From Bacteroidota bacterium (GTDB taxonomy: Bacteria > Bacteroidota > Bacteroidia > Bacteroidales > FEN-979): a stretch of DNA of 48,985 nt. Location: contig JAPLDK010000031.1 in assembly GCA_026391775.1 (NCBI GenBank), positions 1 through 48,985 of the forward strand. Reading direction: 5' to 3'. Position 1 is the stretch's first letter, and every line of letters begins with the position of its first letter. Under the pieces are notes generated by a model. It made no database searches, was not told the DNA's origin, and saw only the letters and a list, made by a program, of their open reading frames with translations. Positions 17,077-25,436 of this stretch are shown in pieces. Position numbers and translations under genes: made by a program.

Positions 17077-18765
17077 TTATCCGGCGTTTTTAGTCGCTTT
17101 TTCAAGCCGGCCCATCACCGAGAATATGAAGGCAGCAGAGAGCAGGCAGCAAACAACAAGCACTGTCCATAAAGCCCATAACGGCAGTATGCCCCAAAGG
17201 AAACCGATGACACTCAACAGGTAATTACCTAATGCCGCTGCGGCAAACCATCCACCCTGCATAAGCCCCTTGTACTTGGGAGGAGCCACCCTCGAAACAA
17301 AAGAAATACCCATCGGGCTCAGGAAGAGCTCTGCAACAGTCAGGATAAAATAGGTGTTGATCAGCCAGTACGGAGACACAAGGGAATTTGACGGTGCAAC
17401 TTCCCCATTCAGGCTTTTTGGGCTTTGCAATCCCCAGGAAGCAATAATAAGAATGGTAAAACCTATGGCTGTTATCAACATCCCGATCCCGATTTTTCTG
17501 GGAGCCGAGGGCTCCCTGCCTTTTGTGTTCAGCCAGGAAAACAGGCCAACGACAAGAGGAGTGAGTGCCACAATGAAGAAGGGGTTAAAATGCTGGAACT
17601 TCTGGGGAGTGAACGGGTTCACGTCGGCATAACCTGACAATCTCAGCCAGGTCAGAATAGCGAAAACCACAAACACTATCCCTCCCACGGTTCGGGCAGT
17701 TACTGATCCGGTCCTCTTGACGAGGAAAACAAAGCCGACAATGGAAATAAAAATTGGAAGCAATCCGAAGAGGTCAAAAAACAGGTTGGTGAATTTCCCG
17801 ACATTCGGTTGCGTATAATCCCTTGCAAAAAAGGTCATTGTTAGGCCGTTCTGGTGAAAGGACATCCAGAAGAAAATAATCACAAAGAAAACCAGGAATA
17901 AAGCAATAAGACGTTCCCTGGTCTGCTCAGGAGTGAGCTCCACAACCTGGGCCTTATGCGCTTCGCTTTTTGATTTCTGCTTTTCAGTCATGTCGGCTGT
18001 CTTATAATGCTTGCGGAATATTAGGAAGATCGCCATTGAGATGATCAGGCTGAAACAGGCTACACTGAAGGCCCAGTGGTACGACCTCACCAAGGCATCA
18101 AGGTAATGGGCCGAGAACTGATAGAGGGTATCCATCGTTACACCTTTATCCTGCAGCTGTGCAATCCCAAGGAAGTCGGCAGGATTGTTCAGCGTCCCTT
18201 TAAGGTAATTATTTGCAAGGGCCGGGATACGGGCGTCGTATGTGAAGTGGAAAGTTTTCAGTATGGCATTGGACACCAGTTCGGCGGCTGTGGGCGCAAA
18301 CATGGCCCCGATGTTGATCCCCATGTAAAAAATGTTGAATGCATTATCGCGTTTTGCACTGTATCTGGGGTCGTCATACATATTCCCTACCAGGGCCTGC
18401 AGGTTGCCTTTAAACAGCCCCGTTCCCATCGCGATCACAGCGAGAGCTGCAACGATAAATCCAAAATTTGTCCCGTGCGCTGAAGGGACTGCAAGAAACA
18501 GATACCCAAGGAACATCACAACCATACCTATTCCTACAGTGCGGCCATAACCAAGATAACGGTCGGCAATGAACCCTCCGAGCAAGGGAAGGAAATACAG
18601 GAAAAACATGAATGTGCCGTATACCTGGCCCGCAGCTCCGGAAGAATATCCGTATTTGGCCTGGAGGAAAAGCACGAAGATTGCAACCATGGTATAAAAG
18701 CCGAAGCGTTCGCCCATATTGGTGAAAAAAGCTACGTAAAGCCCTTTCGGATGTCCTTTAAGCAT
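17077..18765 (-). CDS. POT family proton-coupled di-/tripeptide transporter
   Basis: A 562-residue major-facilitator protein of the proton-dependent oligopeptide transporter family with around 14 hydrophobic segments. Diagnostic features are MGERFGFYTMVAIFVLF near residue 20 (the ExxER-type motif of POT proteins is represented by ERFGFY), GGFIADRYLGYGRT, GTGLFKGNLQALVGNMY, and FFWMSFHQNGLTMTFFA. It should import small peptides with protons across the inner membrane. It is transcribed away from the ECF sigma gene and is followed after five bases by the radical SAM gene. Specificity cannot be read from the sequence. Confidence 0.95.
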   Translation of the reverse strand: MLKGHPKGLYVAFFTNMGERFGFYTMVAIFVLFLQAKYGYSSGAAGQVYGTFMFFLYFLPLLGGFIADRYLGYGRTVGIGMVVMFLGYLFLAVPSAHGTNFGFIVAALAVIAMGTGLFKGNLQALVGNMYDDPRYSAKRDNAFNIFYMGINIGAMFAPTAAELVSNAILKTFHFTYDARIPALANNYLKGTLNNPADFLGIAQLQDKGVTMDTLYQFSAHYLDALVRSYHWAFSVACFSLIISMAIFLIFRKHYKTADMTEKQKSKSEAHKAQVVELTPEQTRERLIALFLVFFVIIFFWMSFHQNGLTMTFFARDYTQPNVGKFTNLFFDLFGLLPIFISIVGFVFLVKRTGSVTARTVGGIVFVVFAILTWLRLSGYADVNPFTPQKFQHFNPFFIVALTPLVVGLFSWLNTKGREPSAPRKIGIGMLITAIGFTILIIASWGLQSPKSLNGEVAPSNSLVSPYWLINTYFILTVAELFLSPMGISFVSRVAPPKYKGLMQGGWFAAAALGNYLLSVIGFLWGILPLWALWTVLVVCCLLSAAFIFSVMGRLEKATKNAG

Positions 18766-18812
18766 AATTTAATTTGTTTTGTAAATACTGAATTGGTTCA
18801 GGTCGCCTGATG

Positions 18813-18820
18813 CAAATGTA
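18813..18820 (-). promoter_or_regulatory. Bacteroidetes -7 box for the peptide transporter gene
   Basis: TACATTTG on the minus strand matches TAnnTTTG and lies 47 bases upstream of the transporter ATG, inside the 88-base divergent spacer shared with the ECF sigma gene. No TTG is seen at the expected upstream distance. Confidence 0.45.
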
Positions 18821-18853
18821 ATAATTTTACTATTCCATCGTCTTAAGCTTCAG

Positions 18854-19369
18854 ATGAACCTCCAGGACTTCAATACAAAAGTCTATCCGTTAAAGGACAA
18901 GATCTTCCGCTTCGCCAAACGAATGCTTGAGCAAACCGAAGAAGCCGAGGACCTGGTACAGGAAGTGTTCATCAGGATGTGGAAGAACCGTGAAAAGCTG
19001 GATGAATACAGGAGCCTGGAAGCGCTCGCAATGGTCACAACAAAGAACCTTTGCCTCGACAAACTGAAGGCCAGGAGATTCCCTGTGGAAAGCTTTAATG
19101 ACCAACGGCAGTTCATTGAAACGATAGCCGAAGAGACCCGGCCCGATCATTCCGACCTTGTTTTAGGAGTTAAAGAGGCGATGGGCACACTCCCCGAACA
19201 CTCCAGGATGATCGTTCACCTGAGGGATATTGAAGGATGTGAGTTTGATGAAATCGCTGAGGTGCTGGGAATGCAGGAAAATGCAGTGCGAGTGGCACTT
19301 TCAAGGGCACGTAAGCGCATCCGCGAGATCCTGATAAATGACAAGAGCTATGAATATCAAAGAAATTGA
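18854..19369 (+). CDS. ECF-type RNA polymerase sigma factor
   Basis: A 171-residue sigma-70 family protein containing only regions 2 and 4. Region 2 covers about residues 10-75 (KIFRFAKRMLEQTEEAEDLVQEVFIRMW, with the -10 recognition and melting segment KNLCLDKLKARR), and region 4 covers about 115-165 (LPEHSRMIVHLRDIEGCEFDEIAEVLG, then the DNA-reading helix ENAVRVALSRARKRIREIL). It is expected to direct transcription of its own operon and other envelope-related genes under a signal. The downstream gene overlaps it by 20 bases and encodes a single-TM protein, the usual place for an anti-sigma factor. The downstream DUF4252 gene is also typical of this module. Confidence 0.95.
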   Translation: MNLQDFNTKVYPLKDKIFRFAKRMLEQTEEAEDLVQEVFIRMWKNREKLDEYRSLEALAMVTTKNLCLDKLKARRFPVESFNDQRQFIETIAEETRPDHSDLVLGVKEAMGTLPEHSRMIVHLRDIEGCEFDEIAEVLGMQENAVRVALSRARKRIREILINDKSYEYQRN

Positions 19370-19922
19370 AGGACTCCTTAAGAGGTATTATGAGGGTGAA
19401 ACAACTCTCGCAGAGGAGAAGCTTTTAAAAGAGTTTTTCTCGGGGGATCATGTGCCCGAACACCTCCTGCCTTATCAGCCGATGTTCAGGTTTTTTACCC
19501 ATGAAGCAACCCTCACACTCACAGAAGAAAATCAGGAAAAAAGCCTGAATCGCCGGATTGAGCAATACCGCGAGGAAACTTCCATAGTAAGAACTCATCC
19601 GGGGAAAAAAAGATTGTATTACCTGAGCGGGATAGCTGCCGGCCTTCTGATCCTCATTAGCCTGGTTTTTGTGATCAGGAATGAAGCCGGCAAACGGCAG
19701 CATGATGAGTTGGCGAACCCTTCTGCTGAATTAGCATATACCCAGGCCAGGCAGGCATTGATTATGGTATCGGTTGGCCTAAATACCGGCATTGATGCAG
19801 CTCAACGCTTTAAGACACTGGATAACGCTATGGCACAAATTCAAAGGATCAATAAATATTATAATTATCAAACTCAATTTATCAACCCGGAATGGATACA
19901 GAATCCATCCACAAACAAATAG
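19350..19922 (+). CDS. Single-pass membrane protein, putative anti-sigma factor
   Basis: A 190-residue protein with a cytosolic N-terminus that begins MNIKEIEGLLKRYYEGETTLAEEKLLKEFF, one transmembrane helix (LYYLSGIAAGLLILISLVFVI, about residues 88-110) and a periplasmic tail of about 80 residues. The short N-terminal helix pair resembles the start of many Bacteroidetes sigma-partner proteins, but no zinc-binding anti-sigma HxxxCxxC motif is present. The ATG at 19350 is preferred; another ATG four codons upstream (19338) also lies inside the sigma gene. Position directly behind an ECF sigma gene, with overlap, is the main argument for an anti-sigma role; this is inference. Confidence 0.75.
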   Translation: MNIKEIEGLLKRYYEGETTLAEEKLLKEFFSGDHVPEHLLPYQPMFRFFTHEATLTLTEENQEKSLNRRIEQYREETSIVRTHPGKKRLYYLSGIAAGLLILISLVFVIRNEAGKRQHDELANPSAELAYTQARQALIMVSVGLNTGIDAAQRFKTLDNAMAQIQRINKYYNYQTQFINPEWIQNPSTNK

Positions 19923-19926
19923 AACA

Positions 19927-20493
19927 ATGAAAACAAGAATCATCACTTTATTTTTTGCAGCATTCCTGATACCATTATTAATGAATGCACAAAGTCCGCT
20001 GGATAAGGTCTTCAGTAAATATTCAGGCCAGGACAAGTTTACCACAGTTAGCATTTCAAAGGAAATGTTCACCCAGATCCTTGCCATGGCGGCCAATCAA
20101 AATGACTCGTCTTCCAGGGAAATGAAAGGGATCATCGACAAACTCACAGGCCTGAAGGTCCTTACTTATGATATCGATACAACAGATTTTACCAAAGCTG
20201 TTTCTATTTACAACGAATGGGCAGCCCTTTTCCCTGCTGCGACCTATAAAGAACTGATGGCAGTCACCGAAGGCCGCAATAATTATAAATTCATGACCAA
20301 ACAGGATGCCGATGGAAAGATCAGCGAAATAGTCATGCTGATGAAAGGCAGGAAAGAGCTTGTCGTGCTCAGCATCACTGGCGTCATCGATATGTCCAAT
20401 GTTTCCAGGATCTCACGGTCCCTGGGAATACACGGTATGGAAGGCTTCCAGAAGATGCATGATCATCACACCGCCCCTCCTGCGAAAAAGTAA
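19927..20493 (+). CDS. Secreted DUF4252 protein
   Basis: A 188-residue exported protein with signal peptide MKTRIITLFFAAFLIPLLMNAQ, followed by a small alpha/beta domain matching the pattern of DUF4252 (SPLDKVFSKYSGQDKFTTVSISKEMF at the start; MLMKGRKELVVLSITGVIDMSNVSRI towards the end). The start at 19927 is chosen because it begins the signal peptide; the frame is open further upstream inside the preceding gene. It follows the putative anti-sigma gene by four bases and two stem-loops with T-runs follow it. The function of DUF4252 is unknown; linkage to ECF sigma genes suggests an envelope-stress output or sensor. Confidence 0.85.
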   Translation: MKTRIITLFFAAFLIPLLMNAQSPLDKVFSKYSGQDKFTTVSISKEMFTQILAMAANQNDSSSREMKGIIDKLTGLKVLTYDIDTTDFTKAVSIYNEWAALFPAATYKELMAVTEGRNNYKFMTKQDADGKISEIVMLMKGRKELVVLSITGVIDMSNVSRISRSLGIHGMEGFQKMHDHHTAPPAKK

Positions 20494-20507
20494 ACTACTC
20501 TGCTCAC

Positions 20508-20542
20508 GAGGCTGTCTCAAAAGTACGAGACAGCCTCTTTTT
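20508..20542 (+). terminator. Intrinsic terminator of the sigma/DUF4252 operon
   Basis: A perfect 11-bp stem, GAGGCTGTCTC (20508-20518) with GAGACAGCCTC (20527-20537), eight-base loop, followed by TTTTT. It begins 14 bases after the DUF4252 stop. Confidence 0.9.
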
Positions 20543-20553
20543 CGTTCATTTTA

Positions 20554-20571
20554 CTCGTACCCCCCTACGAG
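20554..20571. repeat. Short stem-loop with a C6 loop
   Basis: CTCGTA (20554-20559) and TACGAG (20566-20571) flank six cytosines. It sits between two T-tailed hairpins in the convergent spacer and has no T-run of its own. Purpose unknown. Confidence 0.5.
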
Positions 20572-20597
20572 AGCACTTTCAAATATTCGATTCTACA

Positions 20598-20633
20598 GAG
20601 GATGATTTTCCTTTTGAGTCATCCTCGTTTTTT
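20598..20633 (+). terminator. Second intrinsic terminator in the convergent spacer
   Basis: GAGGATGA (20598-20605) pairs with TCATCCTC (20619-20626) over a 13-base loop, followed by G and six T residues. The T-run serves plus-strand transcripts and overlaps the stop codon of the convergent HhH-barrel gene (20632). On the minus strand the hairpin comes directly after that stop but lacks a T-tail. Confidence 0.8.
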
Positions 20634-22728
20634 ATAACCTGATCTGAAACTGGAGGGTAAGATCCAGTTTCCAGTTCGTATCGATCTCGTCAAGCCCGCT
20701 GCTGATGATATTTTTATCATTATACCTTGTAAGCCCTTCTTTGAGGCTGAACACCAGATGCCGGCCGCAGGCATAACGTACAAATATACAGGCTCTGATC
20801 CCCCGTCCGTAATATGACGGCATTGAATATCCGTAGAGTACATCCGGTTCATAAGCCCATATTCTTGAGTCATAAGCCGGACAGTCGAAAACCGAATACC
20901 TGAGCACAATCTTTAAAGGGATCTTCACGGGTTTCATAGAGATCTCCTGGAACATTAGCCAACCTGAGGTTTTCTGCTTAAGTCCCTGCCTTGAATTTTT
21001 AATTTCCACGCGGCTTTGAAGGCCAACAGCCTGGGAAACAAACCAGTTCAGCTGAATCCGGAAATCATCCGTGCTTTCCTTCCCGGTTCCATGTATCACG
21101 TCATTCTCCTGAACAATATTGGTTTCTCCTGAGGAATACATGTACCGCAAAATAATATTCAGGCTTTTGTTCAGTTGCCAGCTCAGCAATGTTCCCATAT
21201 CATTCCCTGCAGAGGGTTTGCATATGTTGTATTTTGCCCAGGGGAAATTGCAGAAATCGGCAAACATGCTGAGGCTGAAATGTAATGGGAGGCCCGCCGT
21301 AAGGCTGAGGAACCAAGCTTTCTCATTTGAACAATTGGTATTCTGCCTGAAAGAGTTTGAATACATGTTCTGGAAGCCGGGAGGATAGTCACGGTACAGA
21401 ATAACAGCACTGAACCTTGGATCAGGATTAAGGTTTAGTCCTGCGATCCATGCGACACTGCCGTTCCTGCAGCGGCTCACCTCTCCCGATATCCTGACGA
21501 ACCTGTAAAAGAGATTGAAGTCGGCCCCGGCAACAAAATTATTCCTCCCTGTAAATGCAAACCTGTTGTAGAGTTCATTGCATGGTTGAAAGGATGCACC
21601 CAATGAAACCGAATATGCTGTTACCCCAAGGCTGAAAAAATTGCCCCTGAAACAAAGGTTACCGCCGAAAATGAATTCCGGCACCTTTCCTCTTTTGCTT
21701 ATCTCTGAAATAGTTCGGTGATACCCGGTTTCAATAAATGAGCTGAATGCCGAAGCCTTTCCTGTCACCGGGTCTTCTTCAATCACATTGGCATCCCTTT
21801 TCCTGAATGAGCAGATCCCGCTCATTGTGAACCGGCCTGCTCCCAGGTTTATTGCTATTCCACGACAAACACTGCCTTCCGAAACCGATTGGGTGGGCCG
21901 GATCCCCCCGGCGAGAGAGAATTCCTGGGTAAAACAGGGATAGATCCCAAGGGAACTCCCGGTATTAAAAGTTAAACCAAGACCCCAGCCTGCACGGAAA
22001 TTTCCAATGATAAGGCGCTTCAATATCCTGCTTTGGGAATAACTTATATACCCCGAATAATAATCCATGCCGTTTTTCTGAGCTCCGGCGAAAAATTGTT
22101 CCCCCGCATCCTTATCCCCGGAAAAACCGATTGCAAGCCGGTCACCAAACGTATAGGTATATCTAAAGCTCATTCCATATGGATTACCGGGATAAAAGTT
22201 GACATTACCGGCTTCTTTCAACGCTTCTGCCGACCGGTAACCTTTTGACCTGGGGAAAATCGTACCGGCACAGATCAAGACTTCGTTTTTCCCATATTTA
22301 GCCAGGTTTCTGAACGTTAAAGGAGGAGAATGCGAGACTTCGTGAAAGCTGACATACGATGTGATTTTCCGGATCATTGCTGAATCAAAACCCGGTACAG
22401 CCAGCAATTCAAAAACAGAAAACACCTCGCCATACTCGTTCAGATAATCCAGAAGGTTTTTACGCTGAAATGTGCTCAGGAAAGGTATTCTTGCAATATC
22501 TTCTTCTGAGGCTGCATTAAGATTGACAGGCCTGGCCCTTACCTCATCCTGCTCTTCTATGAGCAGTCTCACTTCATTTTCGCTTTCCAGCTTCCAGTTA
22601 AAGTCTTCAAGGCCGTCGCCCGCCCATTGAAAGGGATCTGACTGGGCACAGGTCTTGCTGATGCCAAGGAATACAAAACAAATCACACATAGACATCCGG
22701 TATGTATTATAAGTGGATTCCTTTTCAT
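20632..22728 (-). CDS. Exported helix-hairpin-helix protein with an outer-membrane barrel-like body
   Basis: A 698-residue protein. After a signal peptide (hydrophobic segment in residues 7-28, ending CAQ) it has an N-terminal region of about residues 50-130 with two helix-hairpin-helix motifs of ComEA/PulK type: NLNAASEEDIARIPFLSTFQ and VFELLAVPGFDSAMIRKITS. The remaining 560 residues alternate aromatic and polar residues, are rich in Y, F, G and N, and end in LTLQFQIRL, as in outer-membrane beta-barrels. Similar HhH-plus-barrel proteins are known in Bacteroidetes as hypothetical proteins. HhH motifs usually bind DNA or proteins non-specifically; in the periplasm this could mean DNA handling or just a protein module. 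It follows a second barrel-like gene by 20 bases. Confidence 0.85.
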   Translation of the reverse strand: MKRNPLIIHTGCLCVICFVFLGISKTCAQSDPFQWAGDGLEDFNWKLESENEVRLLIEEQDEVRARPVNLNAASEEDIARIPFLSTFQRKNLLDYLNEYGEVFSVFELLAVPGFDSAMIRKITSYVSFHEVSHSPPLTFRNLAKYGKNEVLICAGTIFPRSKGYRSAEALKEAGNVNFYPGNPYGMSFRYTYTFGDRLAIGFSGDKDAGEQFFAGAQKNGMDYYSGYISYSQSRILKRLIIGNFRAGWGLGLTFNTGSSLGIYPCFTQEFSLAGGIRPTQSVSEGSVCRGIAINLGAGRFTMSGICSFRKRDANVIEEDPVTGKASAFSSFIETGYHRTISEISKRGKVPEFIFGGNLCFRGNFFSLGVTAYSVSLGASFQPCNELYNRFAFTGRNNFVAGADFNLFYRFVRISGEVSRCRNGSVAWIAGLNLNPDPRFSAVILYRDYPPGFQNMYSNSFRQNTNCSNEKAWFLSLTAGLPLHFSLSMFADFCNFPWAKYNICKPSAGNDMGTLLSWQLNKSLNIILRYMYSSGETNIVQENDVIHGTGKESTDDFRIQLNWFVSQAVGLQSRVEIKNSRQGLKQKTSGWLMFQEISMKPVKIPLKIVLRYSVFDCPAYDSRIWAYEPDVLYGYSMPSYYGRGIRACIFVRYACGRHLVFSLKEGLTRYNDKNIISSGLDEIDTNWKLDLTLQFQIRL

Positions 22729-22748
22729 TTTCTGCGGATGATGACCAT

Positions 22749-23594
22749 TTATTTCCTGAATTGGTACTGAATTGAGACTGCCGGACTGAACCCCAGCACC
22801 TGGCTGTATTCCGATGCAAAGTCTAAAGAGAAGCGTTTGATCACAATTCCTGCCCCGATACTAAGCCGGAAAGGACCCGTTGCCACACCGGCCCTGGCCG
22901 ACAGTATCCCGGCAAACCGGTACTCGGCGCCTATCCTTGCACAGGCTTTACTCACTGGGTCTTTCTCCACTTCAGCCGACATCATCAATCCTTCGGTAAA
23001 ATTGTAGGAAAGCCCAAGTTGAAAAAGTGTAGGCAGTGACTCCCCTGAGATGCCATATAGTTTCACCGGTACCGGATTAACACAGTGAAATCCCACCACC
23101 AATTGCCTGGCAGGCTTGAACATCAGACCTGCTTCGCAATTGAGAATGTTTTTTGAACCATAGTCATCGGAAATCCGGAAGCGGTAATAATTTAATTGTA
23201 TCCCCGCCGAAAAATGCTTCCCGAATTTTCTCGCATACCCTACACCCGTTTTTAATTCACTGTATACTCCTGTTCCAAAGTACAGGCAGGTGAATGAAAA
23301 AGCACCCGGCCTGAGGCATGCCGAAAATACCAGAGCCTTGTATGATAACTCCTTCACCATGTAACGGTTCTCAAAATATACACCACAGAAAATACCTTCG
23401 TTAAATACATTCCCGGCCTGGTTGTTTGCCGCCGACCATTGATCTGTCAATGCAACTGAGATCCCCGCAATCCCGGCAGCCCGACCCCCTAAAGGCCTGA
23501 ACTCACCCGCCGCTCGCCCCTCCGGCGAAAACAACAGCACCCCCAACCCCAGGCACATCAGTGATTTTCCTAAAAACTTCATCACACACTTCAT
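22749..23594 (-). CDS. Outer-membrane beta-barrel-like protein (PorV/FadL-type pattern)
   Basis: A 281-residue exported protein. A signal peptide (hydrophobic LGKSLMCLGLGVLLFS) is followed by the pattern GGRAAGIAGISVALTDQWSA and NNQAG, which resembles the N-terminal hatch region of PorV/PorQ and related Bacteroidetes barrels. The rest alternates short beta strands and ends in F-R-K after YQF. I cannot tell a specific family. The chosen start is the ATG at 23594, five bases from the AAAGGA on its upstream side; a GTG one codon earlier (23597) and an ATG four codons later (23582) are alternatives. It is upstream of and probably co-transcribed with the HhH-barrel gene. Confidence 0.8.
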   Translation of the reverse strand: MKCVMKFLGKSLMCLGLGVLLFSPEGRAAGEFRPLGGRAAGIAGISVALTDQWSAANNQAGNVFNEGIFCGVYFENRYMVKELSYKALVFSACLRPGAFSFTCLYFGTGVYSELKTGVGYARKFGKHFSAGIQLNYYRFRISDDYGSKNILNCEAGLMFKPARQLVVGFHCVNPVPVKLYGISGESLPTLFQLGLSYNFTEGLMMSAEVEKDPVSKACARIGAEYRFAGILSARAGVATGPFRLSIGAGIVIKRFSLDFASEYSQVLGFSPAVSIQYQFRK

Positions 23595-23737
23595 CACGAT
23601 CCTTTCTCCTTAATCCGCCATCCTCCAAAAAGTAATATGCCCCTGACCAGGAGATTTCCGAAAATTTCATCCGCATACATAATTTTTTTTTAATTTTCAG
23701 GTCTTAATTGTAAATACACAACAACAGGAACCACAGA

Positions 23738-24238
23738 ATGAGCATTATCCTGAGAAAAGCTGTTGAGGGGGACCTGCCAGCCCTTGTTGAAATTCTGAAC
23801 CATGGGATTAAAACCAGGCAATCGGTGGGATACTATGTAAGTCAGTCAGTGGCTGAAATGAAGGATTGGTTTGCTGAACATATGCACAGTGAAAGATACC
23901 CTGTAATGGTTGCAGAAGAAGATAACCAGGTTATAGGATGGATCAGCCTGAGCCCTTACCGCAAGGGGAGGGAGGCTTTTAACCGCACAGGAGAAATCAG
24001 CGCATACATTCATGAAGATCACTTCAGAAAAGGGATCGGACAAAAACTCCTCGACCATATACTGCTTTTTGCAGCCGGTACGGGCTTCAGGATCATTTTT
24101 GCCATTGTCCTTGACAGGAATACCCCGAGTATTAAATTGCTTGAGAAAAATAATTTTGAGCGCTGGGCATTTCTTCCTGAAGTAGCTGAAATTGACGGCA
24201 TCCTTTTAAATCATTTATATTTTGGTAAAAGACTGTAA
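23738..24238 (+). CDS. GNAT acetyltransferase, phosphinothricin acetyltransferase-like
   Basis: A 166-residue GNAT-fold N-acetyltransferase. The order is typical of the PAT/Bar branch: LRKAVEGDLPALVEILNHGI at the N-terminus, VIGWISLSPYRKG in the central strand, GEISAYIHEDHFRKGIGQKLLDH with the acetyl-CoA pyrophosphate-binding loop R/Q-x-x-G-x-G/A (here RKGIGQ), and IVLDRNTPSIKLLEKNNFERW at the C-terminal end. The substrate is unknown; family members acetylate amino acids or amino-acid-like toxins. It heads a small run of four genes; the next begins nine bases later. No exact TAnnTTTG promoter was found in front. Confidence 0.9.
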   Translation: MSIILRKAVEGDLPALVEILNHGIKTRQSVGYYVSQSVAEMKDWFAEHMHSERYPVMVAEEDNQVIGWISLSPYRKGREAFNRTGEISAYIHEDHFRKGIGQKLLDHILLFAAGTGFRIIFAIVLDRNTPSIKLLEKNNFERWAFLPEVAEIDGILLNHLYFGKRL

Positions 24239-24247
24239 CAGAAGATT

Positions 24248-24823
24248 ATGGGAACACGCAGCGGTTCGCTGAAACTTTGCATAGATTCAATCCCTGGGAT
24301 TCCGGTTTCACTAAGGCCGTGGAACAACTCCGACGTACATTCATTAATAAAGTACGCGAATAATAAAGCCATTGCCGGCAACCTTCGCGACGCCTTCCCA
24401 TTTCCGTATACACATAAAGATGCATTGCGCTTTCTTGAAATGGCCGTGTCGAACGATCCCCATCTCCTCATTTTAGCCATTGACAGTAAGGGGGAAGCTA
24501 TCGGAAGTGTGGGAGCTACCCTTAAACAGGACGTCTACAGGAAAAATATGGAGATCGGGTACTGGTTGGCCGAACCATTCTGGGGCAAGGGGATAATTAC
24601 GGAAGTGATCAGGAAATTCACTGCCCATCTTTGGCTTACATACGATATTCATCGTATTTATGCCGAACCATATGCTGATAATTCCGCTTCACGTAAAGCT
24701 CTTGAAAAGGCCGGTTTTAGATGCGAGGCTATCTTTAAACAAAATGTTATCAAAAACGGGGCATATCTCGATAGTTGTATTTATTCTGTTCTGAGAGAGG
24801 AGTTCAATCATGCCGGTTGTTAG
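24248..24823 (+). CDS. GNAT acetyltransferase, RimJ/RimL-like
   Basis: A 191-residue acetyltransferase of the Acetyltransf_3 group. Motifs are LRPWNNSDVHSLIKYANN, AIGSVGATLKQ, EIGYWLAEPFWGKGIITEVIRKF (acetyl-CoA loop GKGI) and AEPYADNSASRKALEKAGFRCEA. The family acetylates ribosomal protein N-termini or small molecules; the target here is unknown. Its 3' end overlaps the DUF1697 gene by 14 bases, showing one transcript. Confidence 0.92.
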   Translation: MGTRSGSLKLCIDSIPGIPVSLRPWNNSDVHSLIKYANNKAIAGNLRDAFPFPYTHKDALRFLEMAVSNDPHLLILAIDSKGEAIGSVGATLKQDVYRKNMEIGYWLAEPFWGKGIITEVIRKFTAHLWLTYDIHRIYAEPYADNSASRKALEKAGFRCEAIFKQNVIKNGAYLDSCIYSVLREEFNHAGC

Positions 24824-25406
24824 CCGAAAGTCCGGTAAATCCAAAGCTGCAGAGCAGTCTGGTTTAGCACCCCTGAACAGGTATGCTGCCTTCCTGAGAG
24901 GCATTAATGTAGGGGGAAGGAAGATCATTAAAATGGAAGAACTCAGCAGGATCTTCACTTCTGCAGGATTCTCCGGGGTGAAAACCCTGATTCAAAGCGG
25001 GAATGTAATTTTTAATGTGTCTGCGGATGACATTGAGGCGCTGAAATCCCGGGTGGAAGATGTACTGTTAAAAGAGCTTGGCTACAGGGTTGAAGTTTTT
25101 CTTCTTCCTCTTGGCGAAATTATTGAAATGCTTAAATCAAAACCTTTCGGACATCTGCAAAAAGATAAAAAGATCAAATTTTATGTGAGCCTGCTTTCAG
25201 GGCAGCCTGCGAAAAAGCTGAAACTGCCATTGTTCTCAGAGAAGAAAGACCTTGAAGTACTTGAAATAGTAAGGAACAAGGTGTATATCCTGAGCCATGA
25301 AATAAACGGCAGTTTTGGATTCCCGAATAATTTTATTGAAGAAATAACCGGATTCTCAGCTACCACCAGAAACTGGAATACCATTGAAAAACTGGTAAAG
25401 GAATGA
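24810..25406 (+). CDS. DUF1697 domain protein
   Basis: A 198-residue protein matching DUF1697 by RYAAFLRGINVGGRKIIKMEELSRI, the QSGNVIF block and the C-terminal TRNWNTIEKL. No biochemical function is established for the family. The first 20 residues (MPVVSRKSGKSKAAEQSG...) are a low-complexity basic extension ahead of the domain; they begin inside the preceding gene, and there is no better internal start before the conserved block. It follows a GNAT gene with a 14-base overlap. Confidence 0.9.
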   Translation: MPVVSRKSGKSKAAEQSGLAPLNRYAAFLRGINVGGRKIIKMEELSRIFTSAGFSGVKTLIQSGNVIFNVSADDIEALKSRVEDVLLKELGYRVEVFLLPLGEIIEMLKSKPFGHLQKDKKIKFYVSLLSGQPAKKLKLPLFSEKKDLEVLEIVRNKVYILSHEINGSFGFPNNFIEEITGFSATTRNWNTIEKLVKE

Positions 25407-25436
25407 TCCGGAAATTAACACTAAAAATCCTGTGCA

